Position numbers and translations under genes: made by a program. 64,000 nucleotides of DNA from JACCTU01 sp963737405 (lineage in GTDB: Bacteria > Actinomycetota > Thermoleophilia > Gaiellales > Gaiellaceae). Under the pieces are notes generated by a model. The model saw only the letters and a program-made list of their open reading frames with translations, was not told where the DNA came from and did no database searches. Where the stretch lies: NCBI GenBank assembly GCA_963737405.1, contig CAVTSL010000006.1, forward strand, positions 372,001-436,000. The letters run 5' to 3'. Shown in pieces: positions 8,783 through 16,613 of this stretch. Numbering within the stretch: position 1 is the stretch's first letter; each line of letters opens with the position of its first letter.

Positions 8783-9107
8783 TCAGGACGCTTCCTCGTC
8801 GACCGTCCGTTCGGCCCACGGGACCGCTTCGAGCCGCTCGTCCGGGATCGGCTTTCCGCTCTCGACCGACAGACCGTAGGTCCCCGGCGGCCAGGCGCGC
8901 CTCGGCACGCTCGACGGCTCGGAGCTGCTCGCGGAGGTCGTCTGCGAGACCCTCGTCGAGCTCCTCCTGGTAGAGGTCGGACGCGAGGTTCGCCGGATCC
9001 AACTCGTCCGCCGGCTCGCCGGTGCTCTGGTAGCCGAGCTGCGACAGCGCTTGCTCGATGCGCTCGCGCTCACCGGCCAGGAGCTTGCGGGCCCGATCGG
9101 AGTCCAT
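8783..9107 (-). CDS. TraR/DksA-like protein lacking the zinc-finger cysteines (frameshifted)
   Basis: A protein of about 107 residues. An N-terminal coiled-coil (DSDRARKLLAGERERIEQAL, then a long helical repeat of E/L/R) is followed by GTYGLSVESGKPIPDERLEA, the DksA/TraR finger region. The usual C-x2-C pairs are replaced by Leu-Ser and Glu-Ser. The C-terminal part is in another frame; removing one G from the CCCC run at 8882-8885 (GGGG on this strand) restores it. Such Cys-less forms occur in actinobacteria and may still act on RNA polymerase. ATG 9107 is preferred; GTG 9116 is possible. Confidence 0.72.
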
Positions 9108-9131
9108 CGGCGCCACGTTATCGCAGCGGCC

Positions 9132-9161
9132 GCGGCCCGCCGGGGTGATCCGGCGGGCCGC
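9132..9161 (-). terminator. perfect 12-base hairpin, terminator of the sugar ABC operon
   Basis: GCGGCCCGCCGG (9132-9143), loop GGTGAT, and the exact complement CCGGCGGGCCGC (9150-9161), 13 bases beyond the stop of the substrate-binding protein gene. There is no T-tract. The stem sequence matches that at 7631-7660 apart from one base. Confidence 0.65.
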
Positions 9162-9174
9162 ACTGCGGATCGGA

Positions 9175-10212
9175 TCAATCGAACGCGTACTGCTCGTACT
9201 GGGCGACGTTGTCCTTCGTGACCACGGCGGCGGGCACGACGAGCATCCGCGGGACCTCCGGCGGAACGAGCTCGCTGAAGCCCTTGCCGAGGCCGATCAG
9301 GCGGGCCATGTTCACCGCGGACGCCGCCATGTTCGGGTTGTAGAGGAAGGTGGCGCGGTAGAGGCCGCCCTCCTTGATCTGCTTCATCGCGTCCTGCGAG
9401 CCGCCGACGCCCGTGAGGAACATCTCGTCCTCGCGGCCCGCGTTCCGGATCGCCTGCACGACGCCCTGCGCCATGTCGTCGTCGTGCGTGTAGACGGCGT
9501 CGATCTTCTTCTGCGCCTGGAGGATGTTCTCCATCACCGTCAGGCCCTTGTCGGGGTTGAAGTCGCCCGGCTGCGAGGCGACGATCTTGATGCCCCCGCC
9601 CGGACACTTCTTCTTGAGGGTGTCGGTGAAGCCCTTCGTCCGGTCGGTCGTGACCGAGATGCCGGCGAGGCCCTGGATCTCGACGACGTTCCCGCTGCAC
9701 TTCAGCTGGTCGGCGATGTAGTTCGCCGCGAGAACGCCGATCTGGTAGTTGTCGCCGAGGATCGTCGCGGTCGCGGCGTCCGGCGCGGTGAAGAGCCGGT
9801 CGATGTTCACGACGCGGATGCCCGCCTTCTCCGCCTTCTGAGCGACCGGCGTCAGCGCCGCACCGTCCTGCGGCAAGACGACGAGGACGTCGGGCTTCTG
9901 CGCGATCGCCTGCTCGATCTGCTGCGCCTGGGAGTCCGAGTCTGCGGCCTCCAGCAGCTCGAAGTCGACGTCGTCGAACTGCTCGGCCGCAGCCTTGGCG
10001 TCCTTCGAGATCGCGCCCAGCCAGCCGTGATCTGTCGGCGGAACGCTCGCGATGATCTTGACCGTCTTCCCGGTCCCACCGCTCGCTGTCGTCTCTCCGA
10101 CGGTGACCGTCGTCGTGACCGTCTCGTTGTCACCGCCGATGCTGCAGGCAGCCCCGACGATCGCGAGCACAAGGCCCGCGGCGACGGAGATGAAGAGTCG
10201 CTTTCGCGACAT
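9175..10212 (-). CDS. ribose/sugar-type ABC transporter substrate-binding lipoprotein
   Basis: A 345-residue periplasmic-binding protein. The signal peptide ends in a lipobox with Cys (AIVGAACS), followed by a Thr/Val-rich linker. A type 1 binding fold (about 48-340) has typical class motifs such as PTDHGWLGAISKDAKAAAEQ, DVLVVLPQDGAALTP, and the hinge region EIQGLAGISVTTDRTKGF. The ATG at 10212 is preceded by GAGGAGG. It is the last gene of the operon Gfo/Idh, isomerase, ATPase, permease, binding protein, and the terminator follows. The family binds monosaccharides or polyols; the partner enzymes suggest a polyol or inositol-like substrate (inference). Confidence 0.93.
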   Translation of the reverse strand: MSRKRLFISVAAGLVLAIVGAACSIGGDNETVTTTVTVGETTASGGTGKTVKIIASVPPTDHGWLGAISKDAKAAAEQFDDVDFELLEAADSDSQAQQIEQAIAQKPDVLVVLPQDGAALTPVAQKAEKAGIRVVNIDRLFTAPDAATATILGDNYQIGVLAANYIADQLKCSGNVVEIQGLAGISVTTDRTKGFTDTLKKKCPGGGIKIVASQPGDFNPDKGLTVMENILQAQKKIDAVYTHDDDMAQGVVQAIRNAGREDEMFLTGVGGSQDAMKQIKEGGLYRATFLYNPNMAASAVNMARLIGLGKGFSELVPPEVPRMLVVPAAVVTKDNVAQYEQYAFD

Positions 10213-10259
10213 GAGGTACCTCCTCGTGTGGTCAATGGGGTCGCCCGGCCGTTCGGGCA

Positions 10260-11249
10260 TCAGTACCGCGCCTCTGGACGCTGCAGCAGGACGGCACCGA
10301 GGACGATCAAGCCCTTCGTCACCTGCTGGATCTCGGTCGACAGATTGAGCTGGGTCATCAGGCTGAAGATCAACGCGAAGGTGAGGACCCCGAGGAACGT
10401 GCCGACGATCGTCGCCCGGCCTCCGGCGAGGCTCGTCCCTCCGATCACGACCGCGCCGATCGCGTCGAGCTCGTAGAGGTTTCCGCTCACCGGCGACGCG
10501 CTTCCGAGGCGCGCGCAGAGCAGAACCGTCGAGATCCCCGCGAGGAACCCGGACAGGACGTAGACGCTGAAGATGATCCTGCGGACGGGAACGCCTGCGA
10601 TGCGGGCGGCCTCCCGATTTCCGCCGACCGCGATCACGTAGCGCCCGTAGCGCGTGCGGTTGAGGACGATCCAGCCGAGGATCGCGACGGCCAGGAAGAC
10701 GAAGACGGAGACCGGGATCCCGAGGATCCGGCCGGTGCCGAACCAGAGCAGCGAGAACGGCCGCGGGTTCCCGAACGAGCCGCCGTTCAGGTCGAGCAGG
10801 CTCACGGGCAGCTTGTCGTTCAGCAGGAGCGCCAGCCCTCTCGCGATCGAGAACATCGCGAGCGTCGCGATGAACGGCACGACGCGTCCGTAGGCGATCG
10901 ACGTCGCGTTGACGCTGCCGAGGAACGTCGCGAACAGGATCGCGCCGAGGATGAACACGAGGCTGCTCGTGCCGCTCGTCCCGACGAGGATGCCGCCGAA
11001 GACTCCGGCCGCCGCCACCATCGACCCGACCGAGAGGTCGATGCCTGCGGTGGCGATCACGAAGGTCATGCCGATGGCGAGCACGCCGACGACGCTCGCC
11101 TGCGTCAGCATGTTCCGCACGTTGTCCCAGGTGGGGAAGGTTTCGGGCTTGAGGATCGCGCCGGCGATGAACAGGAGCACCACGACGATCGCGAGCGCGT
11201 ACTCCTGGAACTCGAACGTCTTCAGCCGCTGGGCGAGCGCTGTGTTCAC
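10260..11249 (-). CDS. ribose-type sugar ABC transporter permease (RbsC family)
   Basis: A 329-residue integral membrane protein with about eight to ten helices. Family landmarks include GMTFVIATAGIDLSVGSM and the EAA-like cytoplasmic loop around GNREAARIAGVPVRRI, then LDAIGAVVIGGTSLAGGRAT. The GTG start at 11249 has GAGGAGG upstream and overlaps the ATPase stop (GTGA). A 47-base gap with its own ribosome binding site separates it from the binding-protein gene. Confidence 0.94.
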   Translation of the reverse strand: MNTALAQRLKTFEFQEYALAIVVVLLFIAGAILKPETFPTWDNVRNMLTQASVVGVLAIGMTFVIATAGIDLSVGSMVAAAGVFGGILVGTSGTSSLVFILGAILFATFLGSVNATSIAYGRVVPFIATLAMFSIARGLALLLNDKLPVSLLDLNGGSFGNPRPFSLLWFGTGRILGIPVSVFVFLAVAILGWIVLNRTRYGRYVIAVGGNREAARIAGVPVRRIIFSVYVLSGFLAGISTVLLCARLGSASPVSGNLYELDAIGAVVIGGTSLAGGRATIVGTFLGVLTFALIFSLMTQLNLSTEIQQVTKGLIVLGAVLLQRPEARY

Positions 11250-12760
11250 ACGACCTCCTCGACGAGATCGGGGGCGTCCGTCGGCGCGACCGCATGACGG
11301 AGCAGCGCGCGCTCGGTCGCCTCGGCGCCCGGAACCTCGGCGACGATCTCCCCCTCGCGCATGACGAGCACGCGGGTGCAGATGTGCGCGAGCTCCTCGA
11401 GCTCCGACGAGACGACGAGCACGCCCAGGCCCGAGCTCGCGAGCTCGCCGATGATCCGGTAGATCTCGGCCTTCGTCGCGATGTCGACGCCGCGCGTCGG
11501 CTCGTCGAGGAGCAGCACGCGGCACTCGTGGAGCAGCCAGCGCGCGAGCACGACCTTCTGCTGGTTGCCGCCGGAGAGGAGACGGACGACGCGGTCCGGG
11601 TCGTCCGGGACCGTGTTCAGCGCCCTCAGCTCCGTGCGTGCGGTCTCGCGCTCCTTGCGAACGTTCAGCAGCACGCGCGAGAAGCGGTCGAGGTCGGCGA
11701 TCGTCACGTTCTTCGTCTGGCTCCAGTCGAGGACGAGCGCCTGCGACTTGCGGTCCTCCGGCGCGAGCCCGAGCCCGCGGCGGATCGCGGTACGCGGGCG
11801 GCCGGCTCGCAGGCGCTTGCCCTCGACGAGGATCTCGCCCTCTTCGAGGTCGTCGAGGCCGTAGACGAGCCGGAGCAGCTCGGTCCGGCCCGAGCCGACG
11901 AGCCCACCGAGGCCGACGACCTCGCCGGCCTTGACCTGCAGGCTGACGCCGCGCACCGACGGGAGCCGCTTCGCGCCGCGGACCTCCAGCAGCACGCGGT
12001 CGGTCCCGACCGGGCGCTCCGGGTAGAGCTGCTCCACCTTGCGGCCGACCATCAGCTCGACGAGCTGGTCGGTCGGAGTCGTCGCCGGCAGACCCGTCGC
12101 CGTCGTGCGGCCGTCGGCGAGGACCGTCACGCGGTTGCCGATGCGGCGGATCTCGTCGAGGCGATGCGAGATGTAGACGACGCCGACCCCCTCTGCGGTG
12201 AGCCGGCGGACGACGTCGAAGAGCGTGCCGATCTCTGCGTCGTCGAGGATTGCGGACGGCTCGTCCATGATCAGGAGCCGCACGTCCCCGGAGAGTGCGC
12301 GCGCGATCGACACGATCTGCTGCGCGGCCGGGCGCAGCTTCCCGACCTTCGCGCGCACGGGAATCGAGTCGTGTCCGAGTCGCGCCAGCAGGGCCGCCGA
12401 CTCGCGGTACATCCTGTCCAGGTCGAGCAGCGGCCCGCGCCGTGGCTCGTGCGCGAGGTAGATGCTCTCGGCGACGCTCAGATCCGGGACGAGGTCGAGC
12501 TCCTGGTAGATCGTCGCGACACCGCGCTTCAGCGATCCGGCCGGATCGCCCGGTGGGAGCGGTTCCCCCATGAACAGGATCTCGCCGCTCGTCGGCTCCT
12601 GCGCGCCCGAGACGCACTTGATGAGCGTCGACTTGCCGGCGCCGTTCGGGCCGAGCAGGCAGTGCACCTCGGCCTCGAGGACCTCGAGGTCGACTCCGTC
12701 CAGCGCTCTGACGCCGGGGAACTCCTTGACGAGGTTCCGGACCTCGAGGACCTTGGTCAC
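11246..12760 (-). CDS. ribose-type sugar ABC transporter ATP-binding protein (RbsA family)
   Basis: A 504-residue double ATPase. The first half has Walker A GPNGAGKST, a degenerate signature (LRPAAQQ in place of LSGGQ) and Walker B LLIMDEPSA. The second half has the usual degenerate Walker A (GLVGSGRTE), an intact signature LSGGNQQKV and Walker B LLLDEPTRGVD. This asymmetry is standard for RbsA/MglA proteins, although the loss of LSGGQ in the first half is stronger than usual. The GTG start at 12760 overlaps the isomerase stop. It energises import with the permease encoded next. Confidence 0.95.
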   Translation of the reverse strand: MTKVLEVRNLVKEFPGVRALDGVDLEVLEAEVHCLLGPNGAGKSTLIKCVSGAQEPTSGEILFMGEPLPPGDPAGSLKRGVATIYQELDLVPDLSVAESIYLAHEPRRGPLLDLDRMYRESAALLARLGHDSIPVRAKVGKLRPAAQQIVSIARALSGDVRLLIMDEPSAILDDAEIGTLFDVVRRLTAEGVGVVYISHRLDEIRRIGNRVTVLADGRTTATGLPATTPTDQLVELMVGRKVEQLYPERPVGTDRVLLEVRGAKRLPSVRGVSLQVKAGEVVGLGGLVGSGRTELLRLVYGLDDLEEGEILVEGKRLRAGRPRTAIRRGLGLAPEDRKSQALVLDWSQTKNVTIADLDRFSRVLLNVRKERETARTELRALNTVPDDPDRVVRLLSGGNQQKVVLARWLLHECRVLLLDEPTRGVDIATKAEIYRIIGELASSGLGVLVVSSELEELAHICTRVLVMREGEIVAEVPGAEATERALLRHAVAPTDAPDLVEEVV

Positions 12761-13680
12761 GCGACCACCAGCCGGCGCAGGTTGGTGTGGGCGATGCGAA
12801 GCCCGGCCTCGATCCGCTCGGGCGTGCCGCCCCAGACCGGATCCTCGTGCTCGACCGACAGGACTCCGTCGAAGCCGCCCTCGTACAGCGTGTCGACGTA
12901 GCGCGGGAAGTCGACCTGGCCGAGACCCGGGATGCGGTAGCGCCACCAGCCCATGTCCCATGGGTCCTGCTCGCGCGTTGACACCCGCCCGAAGAACCCG
13001 AACCGGTTCCGCTCGCGCTCGAACGTCTCGGCGTCCTTGGCGTGCGCGTGCGCGACGTTCCCGACGTAGGGACGCAGCGCCTCGATCGGATCGATGCCGA
13101 GCCAGAGGAGATGCGAAGGGTCGAAGTTGAGGTGGAGGCCGAGCGAGAACATCCACTCCCACAGCTCGGGCGAGTACGCGAGGTTGCCCGGGTAGCCGTC
13201 GGGGTGCCAGCCCTCCATCACGCAGTTCTCGATCATCAGCCGCACCCCGCGCTCGCCGGCGTACTCGACGAGCGGCGGGAAGACTCGCTCGGCCTCGCGC
13301 AGGTTCTCGGCGACCGTCCGTCCGGGGTCGCGTCCGATGAACGTCCCGACCGGAATGCCGCCGAGCGCCGCCGCAGCGTCGATGCACCGACGGAGATGCT
13401 CGTGGTACCGCTCGCGCTCCGCGGGGTCCGGCGCGAGGTTGTTGTCGTAGTACGCCAGCGCGGAGACGACGAGCCCGTTGCCGTCGATCGCGTTCCGCAC
13501 ACGCTCGTGCTCGGCCTCGTCGAACGACTCCGCCTTGACGTGGCTCGCCGTGAACGGCCGGTCGCCGAGCTGCGGCCAGGCCGCGAGCTCGAGCGCCTCG
13601 TAGCCGTTGGCCGCGGCCCACGCGGCGACGTCCTCCAGGCTGCGCTCGGGCATGCACGCCGTCAGGAAGCCGAGCTTCAC
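12757..13680 (-). CDS. sugar phosphate isomerase/epimerase (xylose isomerase-like TIM barrel)
   Basis: A 307-residue protein of the AP endonuclease 2/IolE-like TIM-barrel family. Metal-ligand segments are visible: MIENCVMEGWHPDG, NFDPSHLLWLGID, AHAHAKDAETF and LSVEHEDPVW supply the Glu, Asp, His and Glu expected of these isomerases. The GTG start at 13680 overlaps the dehydrogenase stop (GTGA). With the neighbouring Gfo/Idh dehydrogenase and transporter it should catabolise an imported sugar or polyol; the pairing resembles inositol pathways, but no other iol genes are present. Confidence 0.9.
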   Translation of the reverse strand: MKLGFLTACMPERSLEDVAAWAAANGYEALELAAWPQLGDRPFTASHVKAESFDEAEHERVRNAIDGNGLVVSALAYYDNNLAPDPAERERYHEHLRRCIDAAAALGGIPVGTFIGRDPGRTVAENLREAERVFPPLVEYAGERGVRLMIENCVMEGWHPDGYPGNLAYSPELWEWMFSLGLHLNFDPSHLLWLGIDPIEALRPYVGNVAHAHAKDAETFERERNRFGFFGRVSTREQDPWDMGWWRYRIPGLGQVDFPRYVDTLYEGGFDGVLSVEHEDPVWGGTPERIEAGLRIAHTNLRRLVVA

Positions 13681-14844
13681 GACGCCACCGCCTGCGACCC
13701 GGCGACGGGTGCACCGCTCGGCACGTCGACCCACTCGCCGTCCCGTGACGACGAGGCCAGCACCGCGTCGGTGATCAGGCCGGCGCGGAGGCCGTCGGCG
13801 AACGTCGGCGTTCCGTCCGGCATCGCTCCGCCGCGAACGGCCTCGTAGAAGTCGGCCACGAACGAGTCGAAGCAGTCGGCGTAGCCCTGCGGGTGACCGG
13901 CGGGAAGCGATGCGTAGCGCGCCGCCGCGGGAGAGAGCGCGGTTGGATCCCGGCGAACGATCGTCAGCGACTCGCGAGTCCCGCACCAGAGCTCCTCGGG
14001 GTGCTCCTGGTCGAACGCGAGCGCCTCCGCGCTCCCGTCGAGCTCGATCCAGAGACGGTTCTTGCGGCCGGCGGAGATCTGGCTCACGACGACCGAGCCG
14101 AGCGCGCCCAAGTCGGTCTCGAACTGGACGAGGGCCGCGTCCTCGGTCGTGACAGGGCGGGCAACGCCGCCTCCTCCTCCCGACCCGAACGCACGCCTCC
14201 CCGGCTCGGTCATCCGCTCGGGGACCGCGGTGAGCAGGCGCGCCGACGAGCCGCGTGATGCGATGGCCCGTGAGGAACTCGGCGAGGTCGCACCAGTGCG
14301 ACCCGATGTCCGCGAACGCTCGCGAGGGTCCGCCCTCCTCGTCGTCGACGCGCCAGTTCGTGTCGTCGGGGCGCAGGAGCCAGTCCTGGAGGTAGGTCCC
14401 GTGCAGCAGGTGGATCGCGCCGGTCTCTCCGCTGCGGACACGCTCGCGCGCTTCGCGAACGGTCGGGTAGTACCGGTAGACGAACGGCACACCGGCCTGC
14501 AGCCCCGAGCCGGCCGCAGCGTCGACGAGGCGCCTCGCGCCCGCGCCGTCGAGTGCGAGCGGCTTCTCGCAGATCACGTGCTTGCCGGCCCCGAGTGCCG
14601 CCTCGGCCAGCGGGAGGTGGAGGTGGTTCGGTGTGCAGATGTGGACGGCGTCGATCTCCGGGTCGCGCACCATCGCCTCGGCCGAGTCGAACGCTCGAGC
14701 GGCGCCGAGCTCGGCCGCCGCGGCTGCGGCGGACTCGGGCGACGAGGCGGCGACCCCGGCGAGCTCCACCCCGGCGAGCCGGAGGGAGCGGGCGTGAACC
14801 CTGCCGATGAACCCGGTGCCCGCGATCGCGGCCTTCAGCGCCAT
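13677..14844 (-). CDS. Gfo/Idh/MocA-family NAD(P)-dependent sugar dehydrogenase (frameshifted)
   Basis: About 388 residues after correction. The N-terminal Rossmann fold has AIAGTGFIGRVHARSL, then HICTPNHLHLPLAEAAL and the family motif CEKPLALD with the catalytic Lys. The C-terminal alpha/beta domain continues through PSRAFADIGSHWCDLAEFL. After GHRITRLVG the frame changes; removing one base near 14234-14240 joins the second half. It is the first gene of the sugar operon and divergent from the ROK regulator. The ATG at 14844 is the only sensible start. It probably oxidises a polyol or keto-sugar. Confidence 0.85.
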
Positions 14845-14949
14845 CGGGCCGGGACGCTAAACCGACCTTCGTCCACTTGTCAAGCAAAAGTCGGCGATTT
14901 CTTCATCGACAGCTGGAACTTCGTCCAACCCGTGCTTTACTTTCATCGA
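14845..14949. promoter_or_regulatory. divergent control region between sugar operon and ROK gene
   Basis: This is a 105-base spacer. On the minus strand TTGACA (rc of 14877-14882) lies about 33 bases from the dehydrogenase ATG, with an AT-containing TTTAGC about 17 bases further, a plausible promoter. The nonamer CTTCGTCCA occurs twice in direct orientation (14867-14875 and 14919-14927), 52 bases or about five helical turns apart. These are candidate ROK binding half-sites. No clear ribosome binding site precedes the ROK ATG. Confidence 0.45.
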
Positions 14950-16143
14950 ATGGCGACGAAGCCTGCCACGACCATCTCGTCGCCGACGAGTGCGGGCGCG
15001 CTGCTGCACCTGATCCGCGAAGAGGTGGCCGTGACCCGCGCGGATCTGGCGCGGGTGACGGGGCTCGCCCGCTCGACGGTCGCCCAACGGGTCGACACGC
15101 TGCTCGCCGAAGGTCTCGTCCACGACACCGGAGGAAGCGTCTCGACCGGCGGCCGGCCGCCGGCCGTGCTCGCGTTCAACCGCGACGCAGGCGTCGTCCT
15201 CGTGGCCGACCTCGGCGCGACCCACGCCCGTGTCGCGGCGAGCGATCTCGTCGGCACGCCGCTGGCCGAGCGGGCAGCCGACCTCGACATCGCGCTCGGG
15301 CCCGAGCCCGTCCTCGAGTGGTTGGACGAGCGCTTCACGGAGCTGCTCGAGGAGGTGGGACGATCAGCAGACGACGTGCGGGGGATCGGGGTCGGCGTGC
15401 CGGGCCCGGTCGAGTTCGACAGCGGGCGGCCGGTCAACCCGCCGATCATGCCCGGCTGGGACGACTTTCCGATCCCGGAGTGGTTCGACGGCCGCTATCG
15501 CGCGCCGGTCCTGGTCGACAACGACGTCAACATCATGGCCCGTGGCGAGCATCGGATGCACTGGCGCGACACGAAGCACCTCCTCCTGATCAAGGTCGGG
15601 ACCGGGATCGGGTGCGGCATCGTGGCCGACGGGCACATCCACCGAGGAGCCCGCGGCGCCGCCGGCGACATCGGTCACATCCGGGTCGCGAGCAGCGACG
15701 ACGTCGTCTGCCGCTGCGGGAACATCGGCTGCCTGGAGGCGATCGCCGGAGGCCAGGCCCTCGCAGAGCGGCTCGCAGCCCAGGGTGCGGACGCGACTCG
15801 CAGCCGGGACGTCGTCCGTCTCGTCCGGAGCGGCCATCCCGGCGCGATCCGCATGGTCCGCGACGCGGGTCGAACGCTGGGCGAAGTGCTCGCAGGCACC
15901 GTCAACTTCTTCAACCCTGCGGTGATCGTGATCGGCGGCGACATCGCCGAGGCGCACGCGCAGCTCCTGGCCGGGGTGCGGGAAGGGATCTTCAGCCGGT
16001 CGCTCCCCCTCGCGACGCGCGACCTGCGCATCGTCCCGTCACGCCTGGGCGACCGCGCCGGCGTGATCGGCGCGGCGACGATGGCGATCGAGCACGTCCT
16101 CTCCCCCGACGCGGTCGACCGGGCGCTCGAGCACGCTGCTTGA
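14950..16143 (+). CDS. ROK-family transcriptional repressor (XylR/NagC type)
   Basis: A 397-residue protein. The N-terminal winged helix-turn-helix (about 20-65) contains TRADLARVTGLARSTVAQRV. The ROK sugar-kinase-like domain has VLVADLGATHARVA, the phosphate-loop-like GIGVGVPGPVEF, KVGTGIGCGIVADG, and the zinc motif CRCGNIGCLEAIAG (C-x-C-G-x2-G-C-x-E). It is divergent from the sugar operon and almost certainly represses it until the imported sugar or its phosphate binds. A 7-base-stem hairpin follows the stop at 16151-16169. Confidence 0.93.
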   Translation: MATKPATTISSPTSAGALLHLIREEVAVTRADLARVTGLARSTVAQRVDTLLAEGLVHDTGGSVSTGGRPPAVLAFNRDAGVVLVADLGATHARVAASDLVGTPLAERAADLDIALGPEPVLEWLDERFTELLEEVGRSADDVRGIGVGVPGPVEFDSGRPVNPPIMPGWDDFPIPEWFDGRYRAPVLVDNDVNIMARGEHRMHWRDTKHLLLIKVGTGIGCGIVADGHIHRGARGAAGDIGHIRVASSDDVVCRCGNIGCLEAIAGGQALAERLAAQGADATRSRDVVRLVRSGHPGAIRMVRDAGRTLGEVLAGTVNFFNPAVIVIGGDIAEAHAQLLAGVREGIFSRSLPLATRDLRIVPSRLGDRAGVIGAATMAIEHVLSPDAVDRALEHAA

Positions 16144-16150
16144 CGGCGTG

Positions 16151-16169
16151 GGCGCCCTAGTCGGGCGCC
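16151..16169 (+). terminator. hairpin between convergent ROK and mini-TIR genes
   Basis: GGCGCCC, loop TAGTC, GGGCGCC: a perfect 7-base stem 8 bases after the ROK stop. It contains the mini-TIR stop codon in its loop and could terminate both directions. No T-tract. Confidence 0.45.
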
Positions 16170-16459
16170 GGCCACTGCTCGCACGTGCGGCGCGGGCTCG
16201 CGGAGCCGACCAGCTCGCGCCACTCGGCGACCGTCATGTTGCGGCCGGCGGCGGCGCAGAGCCGGTCGGTCAGGACGTCCGCTCTCGCCTCGCTCCAGAG
16301 GAGCGGCGACCACAGCACGGCGCTGCCGCCGATGTCGTCCTGGCCGGCGGAGACGAGCACCCCGTGTGGTTCGTCCTTCCCTGCGGCCGCCAACGCCTCG
16401 TTCAGCCGGGCGATGAACTCGCCGTCGCGGCGCGAGTACGACAGAAAGACGTCGGCCAT
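16157..16459 (-). CDS. mini-TIR protein: TIR N-terminus joined to the tail of a TIR-WD40 protein
   Basis: A 100-residue protein. Residues 1-28 (DVFLSYSRRDGEFIARLNEA) are the first strand and helix of a TIR domain and closely resemble the start of the TIR-WD40 gene at 24.4 kb. Residues about 33-55 look like a last WD40 blade (GVLVSAGQDD, then VLWS), and the end (AAAGRNMTVAEWRELVG, CEQW) matches the C-terminal tail common in TIR/kinase-WD40 proteins, where an AGRNLT-x2-EW-x(n)-TC-x2-W pattern is usual. The catalytic part of TIR and nearly all blades are missing, and the frame stays open across the joint, so an in-frame internal deletion is likely. It may be a remnant or a dominant-negative adaptor. 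Confidence 0.55.
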   Translation of the reverse strand: MADVFLSYSRRDGEFIARLNEALAAAGKDEPHGVLVSAGQDDIGGSAVLWSPLLWSEARADVLTDRLCAAAGRNMTVAEWRELVGSASPRRTCEQWPAPD

Positions 16460-16598
16460 GCGGCCTACTCGACCTGCTCGTCGTACGGTCGATCCATCCG
16501 GGCGTGCTCCTCCCAGCGCGCTGCCGCAGATGGACTGCTCGAAGTAAGCACCGCGCGTCGGTTCGTGTCAAGAAGCCCACCCCGTCCGCGAAAACGTC

Positions 16599-16604
16599 TA
16601 TAAG
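16599..16604 (+). promoter_or_regulatory. candidate -10 box for a near-leaderless TIR-WD40 transcript
   Basis: TATAAG is the most AT-rich hexamer in the spacer and ends 10 bases before the TTG start at 16614. This would place the start of transcription within a few bases of the first codon. No convincing -35 is seen at 16-18 bases upstream, so the call is tentative. The rest of 16460-16598 shows nothing recognisable. Confidence 0.35.
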
Positions 16605-16613
16605 CGGCAAGGT

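Noticed and set aside
6796..8879. Continuation of the copper-operon frame to a 909-residue protein
   Set aside because: It is caused by a +1 shift near 6731; the real C-terminal helix ends at TAG 6793. The later part coincides with the membrane-protein and CapA genes in another frame.
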